Assembly (NCBI GenBank): GCA_020284085.1
Contig: JACEVL010000479.1
Span: forward strand, 774,103 to 838,102
Length of the DNA stretch: 64,000 nucleotides
Reading direction: 5' to 3'
Source: Aporrectodea caliginosa
Lineage: Eukaryota; Annelida; Clitellata; Crassiclitellata; Lumbricidae
Shown: positions 23,901 through 32,971 of the stretch, piece after piece
How positions within the stretch are numbered: position 1 is the first letter of the stretch
Layout of the letters: each line of letters opens with the position of its first letter
Made by a program: the position numbers and the translations under genes
The notes under the pieces: generated by a model
Told to the model about the DNA's origin: nothing
Seen by the model: the letters and a program-made list of their open reading frames with translations, nothing else
Database searches by the model: none

Positions 23901-26900
23901 CGCATCTTGCACTACCCATGCTCTTTCAGAACAACCATTATGAATAACCCCTAAGAACAGTCTGAAATCAATCCGAAATTTATTTCAGCTCTAGAGCACA
24001 TTCTCATAACCTTGTTATAACTTGATAGTCCAAAAGAAACATTATGACAGATTTTTCTATGTGTTTGAGATAGAAGAATGCTTTAAAAACATTACCACTT
24101 TCAATTTGTTATAGAGAAAAAGTTGGAAACGGAGATATTTTGTTTTGTCTTCATCTTCTTTTCGATACTATCGGTCAAACGAGGTAAGTAGGGGACATCT
24201 TGTTTATTCATTCATTTAAGAGATTTATATATTCAAGATAATCTACTCAGGAGCACCCAAACCTTGCTACTACCTGAGCAAACGATCTGTCAAAACGATT
24301 GTGTAATCTGCATATTGTTGACTAAGTAAGCATAAACTTGATTCTTATTTTTTGGGTGGTTTCCTTCAGATTTTCTTGTGATTGGAAGTTTTGATTGTCT
24401 TCATTTGAATATGTTTCAGGACAGAGTTCCAATTAAAGTTGTCAAAGTTCAAGACATCCTGGAAGCAAGAACGTCAATTGGGTAATCCAATTTATTAATT
24501 TAATTGGATGAGAATGGAAACTATTGCACTGAATAGCCTCTATTCTCATAACAGTTAAAATCTTGATCCATTGTTAACTGCTGCGTTATAACAGCAAATT
24601 TTCTATTCAATAAACAAATATGCAATATACGATACAACTGTCTGCTAATTAACTATTTCCAATCTCACTGGTATCAGTAAACTGCTTGAATGCCTATTTC
24701 TGGTATGTCTTCAGGAGCATTTAGCATCCTCTCCAAATTTTAGTCCTTTTCAATCTGACATTGATCTTGCTAGCATATATAACATATTCAATAGATTCTG
24801 GCAAGGCATGTCTTCTCGTATCTCTTAATTTGAGTTCATTCAATTCTGTTGATCATGGTTTTTGCTGTCTCAACTCTACAGCATTTGGAGTTTTGGGTTC
24901 TGCTCTTCTCTGGATATCATCTTTTCTTAACACTTTAACAAAACGCGGCATTGGTTTTCCTATCACTTTTAGTACACTCTCGTCATTAAAATGTTAATGA
25001 TTGCTATCGGCAAGTTGCAGTAAACTCGTCTCAGTTTTGCCAGACTATGTGGTTGGTTTCAGTGCAGTACTGGATCCTGGAGGTCAAAAGGGGTGAGCTG
25101 TAAAACTCTAGCATTGACTGTCTGGGGTGAAGCTCAAAACCTGTACATTTGCATCACAAACAAACACTCAACAGAGTGACCACCTTGTCAGTGTGCTGTA
25201 TATATATGTATGCATATCAATATGTGATTTAAGAGGCACTAATACATGTCTAGATAAATGCATGTATACACAGTGCTTTCATACATACATACATACATAC
25301 ATGTCATTTGATTTTCTTTCAACAGAGTCTATCCAAACCGGGACTACTTGTTTGAAGTCGTCACAGCAAATCGAGTCTTCTACATCCAGGTTTGATAATG
25401 AATTACAATTGTGCCTTCTAGTTTCTTGCATGAAAGGTTGTTAACAGTTAGCTCTATACAACACATCATTATAATGGGAATTCTGCTTAAGCACAATCAA
25501 GTATATGCAATTTAAGTTCAGTAGAATTTCAGAGCACAACCCCATCATAACAGGTTTTTTTGTAATATGCCAATTGATACAGCTGAAAGATTTTTAACAA
25601 TGTGCTGTATGTTGCACACGAAATAGAATGTCCTTTGCTTGGGCGGCGTGCATATGTGCATGGGAGTTTCCCAGTGGTGACCTTTATGTGCACTGTTTGG
25701 TCACTGATGAAGTTTTGTTCTGCAGGACTTTAATATCATTTGGGCTAGAATATTATTTGTAGTTTGAATTAGTTGCTTCTGTTGTGCTGATCCCTAAACC
25801 ATAAGGCATCAACCAATGGAACACTAGAACCAAGCCATAATCAGGTCAGTATCCAGAAGGTCAGTCCACCAACACAGAGAGACAGCCTGTAGTGGATAAG
25901 CAATTTGAAGAAGGTAGCATAGGCAGTGCTATGTTTGGTATTTAAAACACACTATATTAAGTGCCTAGATACATACATTACATATATAATGATTCATACT
26001 TCTCCACCACTACTCGTACTGTGGTAGTGCCAGTCCCAAGCCTGGAGAAAGGAGGAGGGTGACACTATGTTATGACAGTGTTGTTAAACATCTACTAACT
26101 AACAAGCTGTTGCATTGTGTTTAGTTTTTGTTCTTTGTGACAGGTGCTTGTTCTGTGTTCTTCCTGCATAACTTACTTGTTTCTTATTCTTCCTATTTTG
26201 TGTGCGACATACATATGCATTGTTTCGTATTCTTCAAGGCTGATTCAGAATGTGAACGGGACTCATGGATTGCTGCGGTTATGCGATGCTTACAAGTGTT
26301 GCGAGGACCAAAGGTATCTTTACCAGTCTAATATCTGTTGCTTATGCTTCATATTTCACAATGCTGTTAAGATTCTGGCATGTTTGAGACCCACAGAAAT
26401 ATGCAGAATTCTCTGCACGGGCTTTACGCTTCACGAACTTCAAATTTTATTGTGCACTTGTCATACAATTATTTTTAAATTATTTTTAGTTTTTTCTTTC
26501 AATTGAAACAGTTTTAATATTTCGTTAATAGTAACAATACTATTAATGTTATAGATATGACTTATGGTTGGCATTACAAAAATTTACTATGTGGCAGAAA
26601 GTTTAGGAAGAACTCGAATAATTGTTTGGGAGTCTGGTGAGTTTATTTAGCATAGTTTTTGTAAAGACTGTGAGTGAGAATGATACAGAAGTTTCCATGA
26701 ATTTATAGTGAAATGAGAATTAAGATGTATGAGTCTGTGTGTCAAGAAAGTTAATACTAAGGTTTATGTAGGGCCTTTGTGAGGTAGTAGACAGATTATT
26801 ATTATTTTTACAGCAAATTAATATCGGGCCCCTTCCTTCAGTGATGCCTACTCACAAGGGCTCCCAGCCCAACTCCGGTCAAACAGGACAGTGGAAAATG

Positions 26901-27384
26901 AGACATAGTGACCTATGCGTGAAATGTATAAATAGTGGACAGATAAATAGGGGTAAATAGGCAGACAGAAAGACACTTGAAGAGACATTTAGCGACAGAG
27001 CATGTATGTATCAAATTCTACTTTGCTGGCATTTACGTGAGTTCTTCCATTGCAGTTTATTACAACGACGGTGGAATATGCTTGTTTTGTGTTACTTAAA
27101 AATCTGCTTTCTTCTGTAATCTGTGCCGCTGCTTTTGTCTTTACTGTATCCTATCATACTGATTTTTCTTTTAAAATCACAAATTTAGTGTAGTAAGTTA
27201 AACTGCGTAGCGGGACTTAGGTAACAGATTACTATTAGATACTGTCGCTTTTTCTCTGCTACTATCCATGCACGGATGTGCGTTTTTAGAGCATTGACGT
27301 TGAAATTCAGACTGACCCAGTCGAACTGGAAGAAATTGGACCCGAGGAGGATCCTTACAGTCCCGTGAGATATTCGTGGGTGTG
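17082..27384 (+). CDS. PLEKHA1/2: TAPP-type tandem PH-domain adaptor, PLEKHA1/2-like (gene span, spliced)
   Basis: At least ten recognisable coding exons on the plus strand encode two PH domains and a C-terminal tail in the TAPP1/TAPP2 order. The N-terminal PH starts with HIFCGFLEFEEKENSG, which aligns with the family's RICGFLDIEENENSG. A linker carries VEVVGGVVLKTP, matching the family's DIVGGVPIITP. The second PH has KAGFCTKQGVF followed by KSWKRRYFVL, the basic segment that in this family binds PI(3,4)P2. The protein should be a cytosolic or plasma-membrane adaptor recruited by 3-phosphoinositide signalling. The tail ends RYSWV, a class I PDZ ligand. The start is taken as the ATG at 17082, 13 residues before CGFL (ten in the human protein as I recall it). 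One exon between the first PH strands is not securely placed, and one exon is a base out of phase. Confidence 0.88.
17879..17995. repeat. (TTG)n microsatellite in the intron between exon copies
   Basis: An uninterrupted TTG tract to about 17921 is followed by imperfect TTG repeats to about 17980. The polyglutamine it would encode on the minus strand has no surrounding gene, so it is not treated as coding. Confidence 0.9.
18008..18150 (+). mobile_element. tRNA-derived SINE family 2, 5'-truncated copy
   Basis: It starts in a B-box-like GGGTTCGAGCCTCC and carries the family body: ACCTTGAGCAAGTCCTT, a GCTCAATGCCATCAATTGAT segment and a TTAATAAATGC tail. Related copies are at 23600-23800, 32715-32905, 38615-38790, 45495-45675 and 61155-61330. 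Confidence 0.7.
18205..18369 (+). CDS. PLEKHA1/2: PLEKHA1/2-like first coding exon, copy b (tandem duplicate)
   Basis: Second copy of the 165-nt exon, 1132 bp downstream, with intact acceptor (GATGTAG) and donor (GTAAGTGAA). It encodes exactly the same 55 residues as copy a. Because the length is a multiple of three, using either copy gives the same protein. Using both would repeat the first PH strands. Mutually exclusive use or alternative first exons are likely, but this is inferred. Confidence 0.85.
19532..20025 (-). mobile_element. tRNA-derived SINE family 1, minus strand, with a local duplication
   Basis: The reverse complement has a canonical B box (GAGGTTCAATTCCCGC) near 19955. It then shows the family body: CCACTTGCACCCC, CTCATATGCTGAGGCTAAG and TTCATACCCATGGCTG. 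The same body occurs on the plus strand in each 2.7-kb unit (34205, 36891 and 43826). The 3' part is locally doubled: TCCTGTGAGTTGAACC to TGATGAGCACTTGTAGAG is present at about 19558-19620 and 19708-19768. Confidence 0.75.
20257..20325 (+). CDS. PLEKHA1/2: PLEKHA1/2-like exon, middle of the first PH domain
   Basis: A 69-nt exon between TTGCCAG and GTGAGTTT. Only the frame ending VQNCF joins in phase with the next exon, giving NCFYIVVSGKKYYFKA across the junction. That has the same length as the family's FCFVMNAGMRKYFLQA strand pair. In that frame the exon begins mid-codon, so a preceding exon of matching phase is needed between 18370 and 20256. A candidate at 18903-18949 (HTKGTLCYFKHDNKY, donor GTATGT) fits if the acceptor at 20260 is used, but homology is weak. 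Another frame (AADAASARLTGSQ) resembles the loop of the family better, so the frame is not settled. Confidence 0.55.
20748..20845 (+). CDS. PLEKHA1/2: PLEKHA1/2-like exon, end of the first PH domain
   Basis: A 98-nt exon (2 nt plus 32 codons) between TTCTGTTAG and GTGAAT. It encodes VVSGKKYYFKATSEKEKQ followed by TWINRLQDASRIT: the last PH strand and the C-terminal helix with its invariant tryptophan. It aligns with the family's EWVNVLNKAIKIT. It ends in phase 0. Confidence 0.85.
21100..21220 (+). mobile_element. LINE reverse-transcriptase C-terminal fragment
   Basis: The plus-strand reading RWYSLPIPIQEAKKPLCFKR followed by QFKMYLL and a stop a few codons later matches the 'WNSLP...FKRQLKTYL' end typical of CR1/L2-type LINE polymerases. 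Only this tail is present. It lies in an intron of the PLEKHA1/2-like gene and is a dead fragment. Confidence 0.65.
21703..21816 (+). CDS. PLEKHA1/2: PLEKHA1/2-like exon, inter-PH linker
   Basis: A 114-nt exon (38 codons, phase 0 at both ends) between TACTTTAG and GTAAATG. It encodes VPQRQSLMDSGSF and then FKVEVVGGVVLKTPMELAQ. The VGG(V)xxxTP core is conserved in the TAPP linker. Confidence 0.85.
22017..22179 (+). mobile_element. tRNA-derived SINE family 3 with 25-bp target-site duplication
   Basis: The insertion is bracketed by the 25-bp direct repeat starting AAACCCTCCTCTACTTTTGT at 21992-22016 and 22180-22204. Inside are an A-box-like TAGCGCATTGG and a B-box-like GAGTTCGAGCCCC, then GCGCC, GTTCTGTTAGTAGTT and a TTTGTCAGCGCTTATTGAA end. 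A fuller copy lies on the minus strand at 53785-54045. The duplication shows LINE-type target-primed insertion. Confidence 0.8.
22771..22890 (+). CDS. PLEKHA1/2: PLEKHA1/2-like exon, acidic-serine linker and start of the second PH domain
   Basis: A 120-nt exon (40 codons, phase 0) between GATGAAACAG and GTAAGTGG. It encodes an acidic and serine-rich stretch (AVSDDDSISVRSSSPYQHI) and then AIKAGFCTKQGVF, the first strand of the C-terminal PH. The family has VIKAGYCVKQGAV at this place. Confidence 0.88.
23600..23800 (+). mobile_element. tRNA-derived SINE family 2, copy with tRNA-like head
   Basis: The head shows an A-box region (GTGGCGCAGTGATCGATTGG) and a B-box-like GGGTTTGAGCCTCA about 30 bp later. 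The body ACCTTGAGCAAGTCGCCCGA follows. The cloverleaf is degraded, so it is not a functional tRNA. It is the best-preserved head of this family in the window. Confidence 0.7.
24114..24183 (+). CDS. PLEKHA1/2: PLEKHA1/2-like exon, basic phosphoinositide-binding segment (one base out of phase)
   Basis: An exon between TTGTTATAG and GTAAGTAG encoding KSWKRRYFVLSSSSFRYYRS, the KRRYF core of the second PH. The previous exon ends in phase 0, but from the visible acceptor the PH frame needs one base fewer. The surplus can be placed in the A6 run at 24116-24121; with five A residues the exon would read RKSW in phase. The exon's donor is in phase with the next exon. It is either an assembly or sequencing indel or a real frameshift. 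Confidence 0.75.
24420..24481 (+). CDS. PLEKHA1/2: PLEKHA1/2-like exon, second PH domain strands 3-4
   Basis: A 62-nt exon between TATGTTTCAG and GTAATCC encoding DRVPIKVVKVQDILEARTSI plus two bases of a glycine codon. It aligns with the family's [20 protein letters not shown]. The split codon joins correctly with the exon at 25326. Confidence 0.85.
24755..24940 (+). mobile_element. LINE reverse-transcriptase palm fragment, degenerate
   Basis: The plus-strand reading DSGKACLLVSLNLSSFNSVD continues with HGFCCLNSTAFGVLGSALLW. It resembles the 'LLVLLDLSAAFDTVDH' catalytic-motif region of CR1/L2/Jockey-type LINEs. The catalytic aspartate of the first motif is replaced (SLNLS), and no other RT motif is in frame nearby. 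It is an inactive intronic fragment. Confidence 0.6.
24929..24997. mobile_element. 66-bp palindromic micro-MITE, intronic copy
   Basis: The ends AACACTTTAAC and ATTAAAATGTTA are inverted, around a core with GCATTGGTTTTCC and CACTTTTAGTACACTCTCG. TTAA lies at each edge. It is one of about eight copies in the window. Confidence 0.65.
25285..25304. repeat. (ATAC)n microsatellite
   Basis: Five ACAT/ATAC units about 20 bp upstream of the next exon's acceptor. They are close enough to the splice site that length changes might matter, but nothing in the sequence proves this. Confidence 0.8.
25326..25389 (+). CDS. PLEKHA1/2: PLEKHA1/2-like exon, second PH domain strands 5-6
   Basis: A 64-nt exon between TTTCAACAG and GTTTGA. 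It completes the split glycine codon and encodes VYPNRDYLFEVVTANRVFYI and a glutamine. It aligns closely with the family's RDNLFEIVTTSRTFYVQ. The donor GTTTGA is weaker than the others in this gene. Confidence 0.88.
26239..26313 (+). CDS. PLEKHA1/2: PLEKHA1/2-like exon, C-terminal helix of the second PH domain
   Basis: A 75-nt exon (25 codons) between TTCTTCAAG and GTATCT encoding ADSECERDSWIAAVMRCLQV and LRGPK. It contains the invariant PH tryptophan and aligns with the family's [20 protein letters not shown] and RGP. Confidence 0.88.
27290..27384 (+). CDS. PLEKHA1/2: PLEKHA1/2-like terminal exon with a PDZ-ligand C-terminus
   Basis: After the acceptor CGTTTTTAG the exon is in phase with the previous one. 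It encodes a short acidic tail (SIDVEIQTDPVELEEIGPEE, then DPYSPVRYSWV) and a TGA at 27382-27384. The tail is much shorter than the vertebrate TAPP tails. It keeps the pattern serine-x-valine at the very end, as in human TAPP1 (SDV). A polyadenylation hexamer follows within 50 bp. Confidence 0.78.
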
Positions 27385-27429
27385 ATGTCACCCCTGGTCT
27401 TCCGTTGGCCGTAGATGGATCTGTTCTGC

Positions 27430-27435
27430 AATAAA
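27430..27435 (+). terminator. PLEKHA1/2: Polyadenylation signal AATAAA of the PLEKHA1/2-like gene
   Basis: A canonical AATAAA lies 46 bp after the stop codon, followed by T/G-rich sequence (GGACTGGGTTGAG, TGTCTGTTGAATGTTTTG). This supports 27290 as the last exon. Confidence 0.65.
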
Positions 27436-28945
27436 GTTACAAAACATTTATTTGGACTGGGTTGAGTTACTTACGCCTGTCTGTTGAATGTTTTGTAGCT
27501 TGTCTGTCTTTGCTACTTTGTGCTACGTGTAGTCGTTTATTTAGCATTTCAAAGGAAACGTTTTTTAATTTTAAATTTGATGTACGGTAGGTGTCACATC
27601 TATGGCTTTTTGTGTTCACGTGAAAGTTACGTCAAGCGAGACAGAATACAATTTTATACTTCTTGTGTATGTGTCAGGACATTTATGTTGAGCGCTTAAA
27701 GAAAGGAGCTAGATAAATGTTGCGATGATTCCTGGCTTTAGCTTAGGCTTGTGATCGTAAAAATGAGGACAGTAGTATGGCTAATGTCATCAACGAGAAT
27801 GACAGACCAGTTACTTTATTTATTTGCTTTTTTGTAACTCAGGATATGTGATACTATTAACAGTCATGGTAGTTTGACTTTTTACTTAAATCTGTAAAAC
27901 TCTTGACTGTAAGTATTTATGAATGCCGATGGTAAACTGTAAGTTGAAAACTTCCTGTTTCAAATTATTTTGTCTGTTGCTGAGTAAGAGGTTTATTATA
28001 ACTCCTTTTTCTTTTATGACACATACTGTTTAGAACAATAATAGCTGGGAAAATACAACTCTTAAACTCTTGTTAGCAAGTTGAGGCACAGATGAAAGCA
28101 GAGAAACTTAGTAGAGGGTCATGTGTTACTGTAGGTAGCGTGCAGAGCTAAGTTGCCTTTTGTATCAGCCATTGGCTTCATCTGTGTAGGATGGGCTAGC
28201 ATCTAGGACTATATACCACTGTTGTTAATAAAATGCTTGCCTGCCAAATGCAGCACACAAAGACAGCGATCGCTGAACTTATTACAAACAAAATGCAGGC
28301 GACTTATGATGATTAATATTATTAGATTTCGCTGGACTCTCCTTTATGTGTTGCCTCTGCAGTCATATCAAGTTATAACCTCTGCAGTTATATCGCATTA
28401 TAATGTTGTTGCATTCGACTGAGGCTAGGTTCAATTTGTGGCCCATGTCCTCAAACAATTTATGCCATAATTTGCACTGTAGAGGCAAATTGTAAGGAGA
28501 TTCAATTGTATTTGTATCAATAACTCTAAGACTATGAATTTAATTCATCAATTCTACGGTAATATTAAATCATCAAGAGTTATTGTACAGGTACATGTTT
28601 CACCTTATGTCGATATAAAATTAATTGTGCTGTGGCTTTGCATGTTTTCGTGAATTTGTCTGGAAGCATGTGGCCAATAGACTGCAATGTTGGCTGTTGT
28701 TAACGATTTGGGCAAATGAGTATTTTGTTGCTGATATAACTGTAGCTGTACTTGCCACATACCGTAATCATGATTCCTTAATAGTTTGGCCATTTTGAGA
28801 GTCTTGACTATGTTTTTGGTCAGGGATGATTAATTTAATGTAGATTAATTTAATATAATGACTTAAGAAAATGTGTAAAAATGATAACTAAATCATACTT
28901 ACCTATTCCAAACCAAAAAGTTAACTTTAAGAAACCAATTTATTC
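27436..28945. other. Intergenic, no gene seen
   Basis: AT-rich sequence on both strands without recognisable exons, RNA genes or long repeats. Short reading frames here have no family resemblance. Confidence 0.5.
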
Positions 28946-28950
28946 ACTTG

Positions 28951-29013
28951 ACATTTTAATGACGAGAGTGTACTACAAGCAATTGGGAAACCAATGCAGC
29001 TCGATGTTAAAGT
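28951..29013. mobile_element. 66-bp palindromic micro-MITE abutting the 246-bp tandem repeat
   Basis: It carries ACATTTTAATGACGAGAGTG, then GGGAAACCAATGCAGCTCGA and TGTTAAAG. Its right arm (CTCGATGTTAAA) is also the first sequence of every unit in the tandem repeat that follows. Confidence 0.65.
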
Positions 29014-30236
29014 TTAAAAAAATGATTTATAAGATTAATTGGGTGAGATTGTGTTTGCTCTTAAAATCTAATTGACAGTTGACATAAGGTAAAAAGAGTG
29101 AGTTGAGTTGGATATCTGAGGTAAATATAATCAGCATAATATGGTAACACTAAGGCTTTAACTTGAGTTCCTTTGAAAATCAGAAGGAAGTGCCATTTGG
29201 TTTAACTGTTAATGCTTTAGCTTCAAGAAGTCTTGACTGAACCTAGCCTCGATGTTAAACTTTAAAAAATGATTTATAAGATTAATTGGGTGAGATTGTG
29301 TTTGGTCTTAAAATCTAATTGACAGTTGCATAAGGTAAAAAGAGTGAGTTGAGTTGGATATCTGAGGTAAATATAATCAGCATAATATGGTAACACTAAG
29401 GCTTTAACTTGAGTTCCTTTGAAAATCAGAAGGAAGTGCCATTTGGTTTAACTGTTAATGCTTTAGCTTCAAGAAGTCTTGACTGAACCTAGCCTCGATG
29501 TTAAACTTTAAAAAATGATTTATAAGATTAATTGGGTGAGATTGTGTTTGGTCTTAAAATCTAATTGACAGTTGCATAAGGTAAAAAGAGTGAGTTGAGT
29601 TGGATATCTGAGGTAAATATCATCAGCATAATATGGTAACACTAAGGCTTTAACTTGAGTTCCTTTGAAAATCAGAAGGAAGTGCCATTTGGTTTAACTG
29701 TTAATGCTTTAGCTTCAAGAAGTCTTGACTGAACCTAGCCTCGATGTTAAACTTTAAAAAATGATTTATAAGATTAATTGGGTGAGATTGTGTTTGGTCT
29801 TAAAATCTAATTGACAGTTGCATAAGGTAAAAAGAGTGAGTTGAGTTGGATATCTGAGGTAAATATCATCAGCATAATATGGTAACACTAAGGCTTTAAC
29901 TTGAGTTCCTTTGAAAATCAGAAGGAAGTGCCATTTGGTTTAACTGTTAATGCTTTAGCTTCAAGAAGTCTTGACTGAACCTAGCCTCGATGTTAAACTT
30001 TAAAAAATGATTTATAAGATTAATTGGGTGAGATTGTGTTTGGTCTTAAAATCTAATTGACAGTTGCATAAGGTAAAAAGAGTGAGTTGAGTTGGATATC
30101 TGAGGTAAATATCATCAGCATAATATGGTAACACTAAGGCTTTAACTTGAGTTCCTTTGAAAATCAGAAGGAAGTGCCATTTGGTTTAACTGTTAATGCT
30201 TTAGCTTCAAGAAGTCTTGACCGAACCTAGCCTTGA
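29000..30236 (+). repeat. Tandem repeat, five units of about 246 bp
   Basis: GATGTTAAA at the start of the units falls at 29003, 29251, 29497, 29743 and 29989. The spacing is 248 bp once and 246 bp three times. A partial sixth start follows at about 30231 (CCTTGATTTAG). The units are almost identical (for example AATATAATCAG versus AATATCATCAG), which suggests recent amplification or homogenisation. Nothing in the unit looks coding. Confidence 0.95.
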
Positions 30237-32300
30237 TTTAGCAAAAGGAATGTGAAGGACAACTTTTGTTTTAAAGCGCTGATTATAATAATAACAGGAA
30301 TGGACCATTATCTCGTATCCAATTACTACACAGGATAGGAGTCAATGGTTTCTGTCAAGCAAAACCGAAACCTTACAGTGATAATTATCATGCCTATTCA
30401 GAGCTTATGCAGTGCATGAGTTAATTTCAAGCTTTTATTATCTACAAACATAGCTTGTTAACATTGATTTTACAAGATATTTTTTCTGTTGAGAATTTGA
30501 AATTCATCTTCAGGTTTTGATATTTTAATTTGAGCATTAGCTTAATCTGGAGATTGCTTAAATGTTTACTGCAGCCAATGCTTCTGATTTTATTATGTGT
30601 GACTAGAAGTATCTCACAATAATTTGTACATATTAGTGTTATATATAAACCTTATAAACAGTGCTTTTGAGACGCTCCCCATTGGTGCTATATATGTCAT
30701 TTTGTATTACATGTAACTGTATTCAGATGACGAGGTCAGTTTATTTGACCTATCAACCTTTACATTCGTCAATCTTGGGCATTCCACAAAACGAGCCCTC
30801 TTTTCAATTCCTTATTTGGAACTATACTTATACCACTACCATTCCATCTTCCTGTGCTCTTCCTAGTTTTGCAATTTTCAACTTTAAAGCACATCAGTAT
30901 GTGTCCATTCCTTGAAGAAACCCTCACAAGGTCATAAAAATCCAAGTGAATTTGATACTAAACCGGACTGGGCAAAACATTTGGAACAATTGAGTGAAAA
31001 CCGCATTTTTCTATCACAATTGGTTTACTAAGTAGTTGCAATTTTTGAAAGATGTAGGTCTGTTAGTGATTATTTTTTAGAAATCCTGAGTTAAAGTTTT
31101 CTATAACTACGTCCGAGTCTATGTTGGTTGCTGTGCCTACAGGTTGTGAATGCTTATGATTATTGTAGATGGGAGTTTTTGGGATGCCTCTGTTGGCAAC
31201 CATTGATGAAACCGTAAAAACTGGCTAAGATGAATTTTTAAGTGACTTCTTCATTTGCATCAGAATTGATGCACACGATTCAAATTGGAGCATCAAGGGA
31301 ACACGTTCAATTGAATTTTTGTTGTGGGGCATCATAAAGAGAATTTAAAATAAAAATAGTAATGAAACTCTTAATAAGGACCTGCAGTTTGATAGCTAAT
31401 GCAAGAAAGTTATCTGCAGAGAAAGTGTTTCTGCAATAAGCTCATTTCTATGCATATCCTTCCTACTTGCATTCTGAGTGCATTTCTCGCAAATTTACTT
31501 TTGCATGTTGTGAGGGTTCTCTCAGGCTTGTCATGTGTAGTGAAAATGTAGGTGGGACGTACTTTCAACCTTCATTTGTCCACGATTTGTGTATCTTGCT
31601 TCCCCTATGGCCAGGATTTGGTATTCCTCCTTTGCAAGCCTGCGACCAAAGACTGAGGACCTCCTCAGGATCTCCATGTGAGGGGAGTTGGTTTTCACTT
31701 GCTCATCTGTATTTTCGTAAAAGTTAAGACTGTTCAACGTGAGTAAAATTTATCCAGCCTGTAAGCTGCTTTGCTGCACTGTTCATTTTGTATGCGTTTT
31801 TCAGGTGTTGGTGACATCCATATGACATCTGGAAAGGTGGACTTATGCCAAGTTGGACTTTTGTTGGACCAGTCGGATTTTTTCATTTAGCCGTTTTCAT
31901 GTTACAGATATACGTGGAAAGAACCATTTTTGTAACGTTGTGGATGCGCTCCCCTATTTCCGATCGGCTCAGTTGTTAGGGCATGGTAGAGCTTGGTTAC
32001 TCTGTGGAACTTTTGCAATGGCATGTCTCTTTAATTTAGCACAATTTGTGACAGACTGTTACTGTATTCTTCAGTTGTTGGCACTGAGTAACATGTGGTT
32101 GGAGACGGATTCTTGAGGGTCCACATGTAAATTTGTGTGCATAGGCGTAACTTTGTATTTTGACGGTGGTGTACAGTTACCATTGCTTTTTTCACCACCA
32201 CTTTGTGGGGCAAAATTATGCCAATGTTTGTGTGCCAGTGCTATATGATTTAATTTATGTTATGCAATTTGTGTTCTGTGTTCATAGTTTGTTTATTGAA
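30237..32300. other. Intergenic, no gene seen
   Basis: I see no exon of a known family, no RNA gene and no array. Short open stretches (for example 31467-31727) lack resemblance to anything recognised. Confidence 0.45.
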
Positions 32301-32310
32301 CAATTATTTT

Positions 32311-32585
32311 ATTGCACTGTTTTGTATAACACATGATTTTCATACATGCTGTTCTCACTACTACACAATCTGACAACAGATTGAGTTGCCTTTATGCGTA
32401 ACAAATACATTACTGTGTCGTAATCTCAACTGTTGAAAACCTACTTTATTGCACTGTTTTTGTATAAATGTGATTTTCGTACATGTTTTTCTCACTACCA
32501 CACCATCTGAATGCAGAGATGGCATCGAATTGCCTTTATGCGTAACAAATACATTACCGTGTCGTAATCTCAACTGTTGATGTGA
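32311..32585 (+). repeat. Two-unit tandem repeat, about 137 bp
   Basis: ATTGCACTGTTTT to CGTAATCTCAACTGTTGA occurs at about 32311-32435 and 32448-32581. The second copy carries a 7-10 bp difference (ATGCAGAGATGGCATCGAA). No function is evident. Confidence 0.8.
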
Positions 32586-32714
32586 TGGTTTAGTCTGTGG
32601 AACAGGTGTGTATGTCGCCATCCCAGATTCCTTGTCTACAGTGCTGAATTTTTACTTTTATTTTCTCTCTTGTGGCATGGTGGATGATTCGGTTAGCAGG
32701 GTATGAATCCTCAT

Positions 32715-32971
32715 GCGTTGCATGCAATAAGGTACTCATCATGTTATCATAGCTGATTGGTTTTGAGCAGTTGCCTTGTAACATGGAATGTGCGGATTCA
32801 AGCCTCCAATGATCTGGTTACTGCATGATGATCTTCTGCAAGTTCTTTCTGCACAGTTGCTCAGTGCCACCAATTGACGTTTTGTTTTTACTTAATAGCA
32901 CTTAACACTTTAACGACGAGAGTGTACTAACAGTTACTGGGAAACCAATGCAGCTCGTCGTTAAAGTGTTA
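32715..32971 (+). mobile_element. SINE family 2 copy followed by a palindromic micro-MITE
   Basis: The SINE (about 32715-32905) has GGATTCAAGCCTCC, then TGCACAGTTGCTCAGTGCCA and CCAATTGACG. Directly after it, 32904-32971 is the cleanest copy of the 66-bp palindrome: AACACTTTAACGACGAG at one end and CTCGTCGTTAAAGTGTT at the other, with TTAA at each border. Confidence 0.75.
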
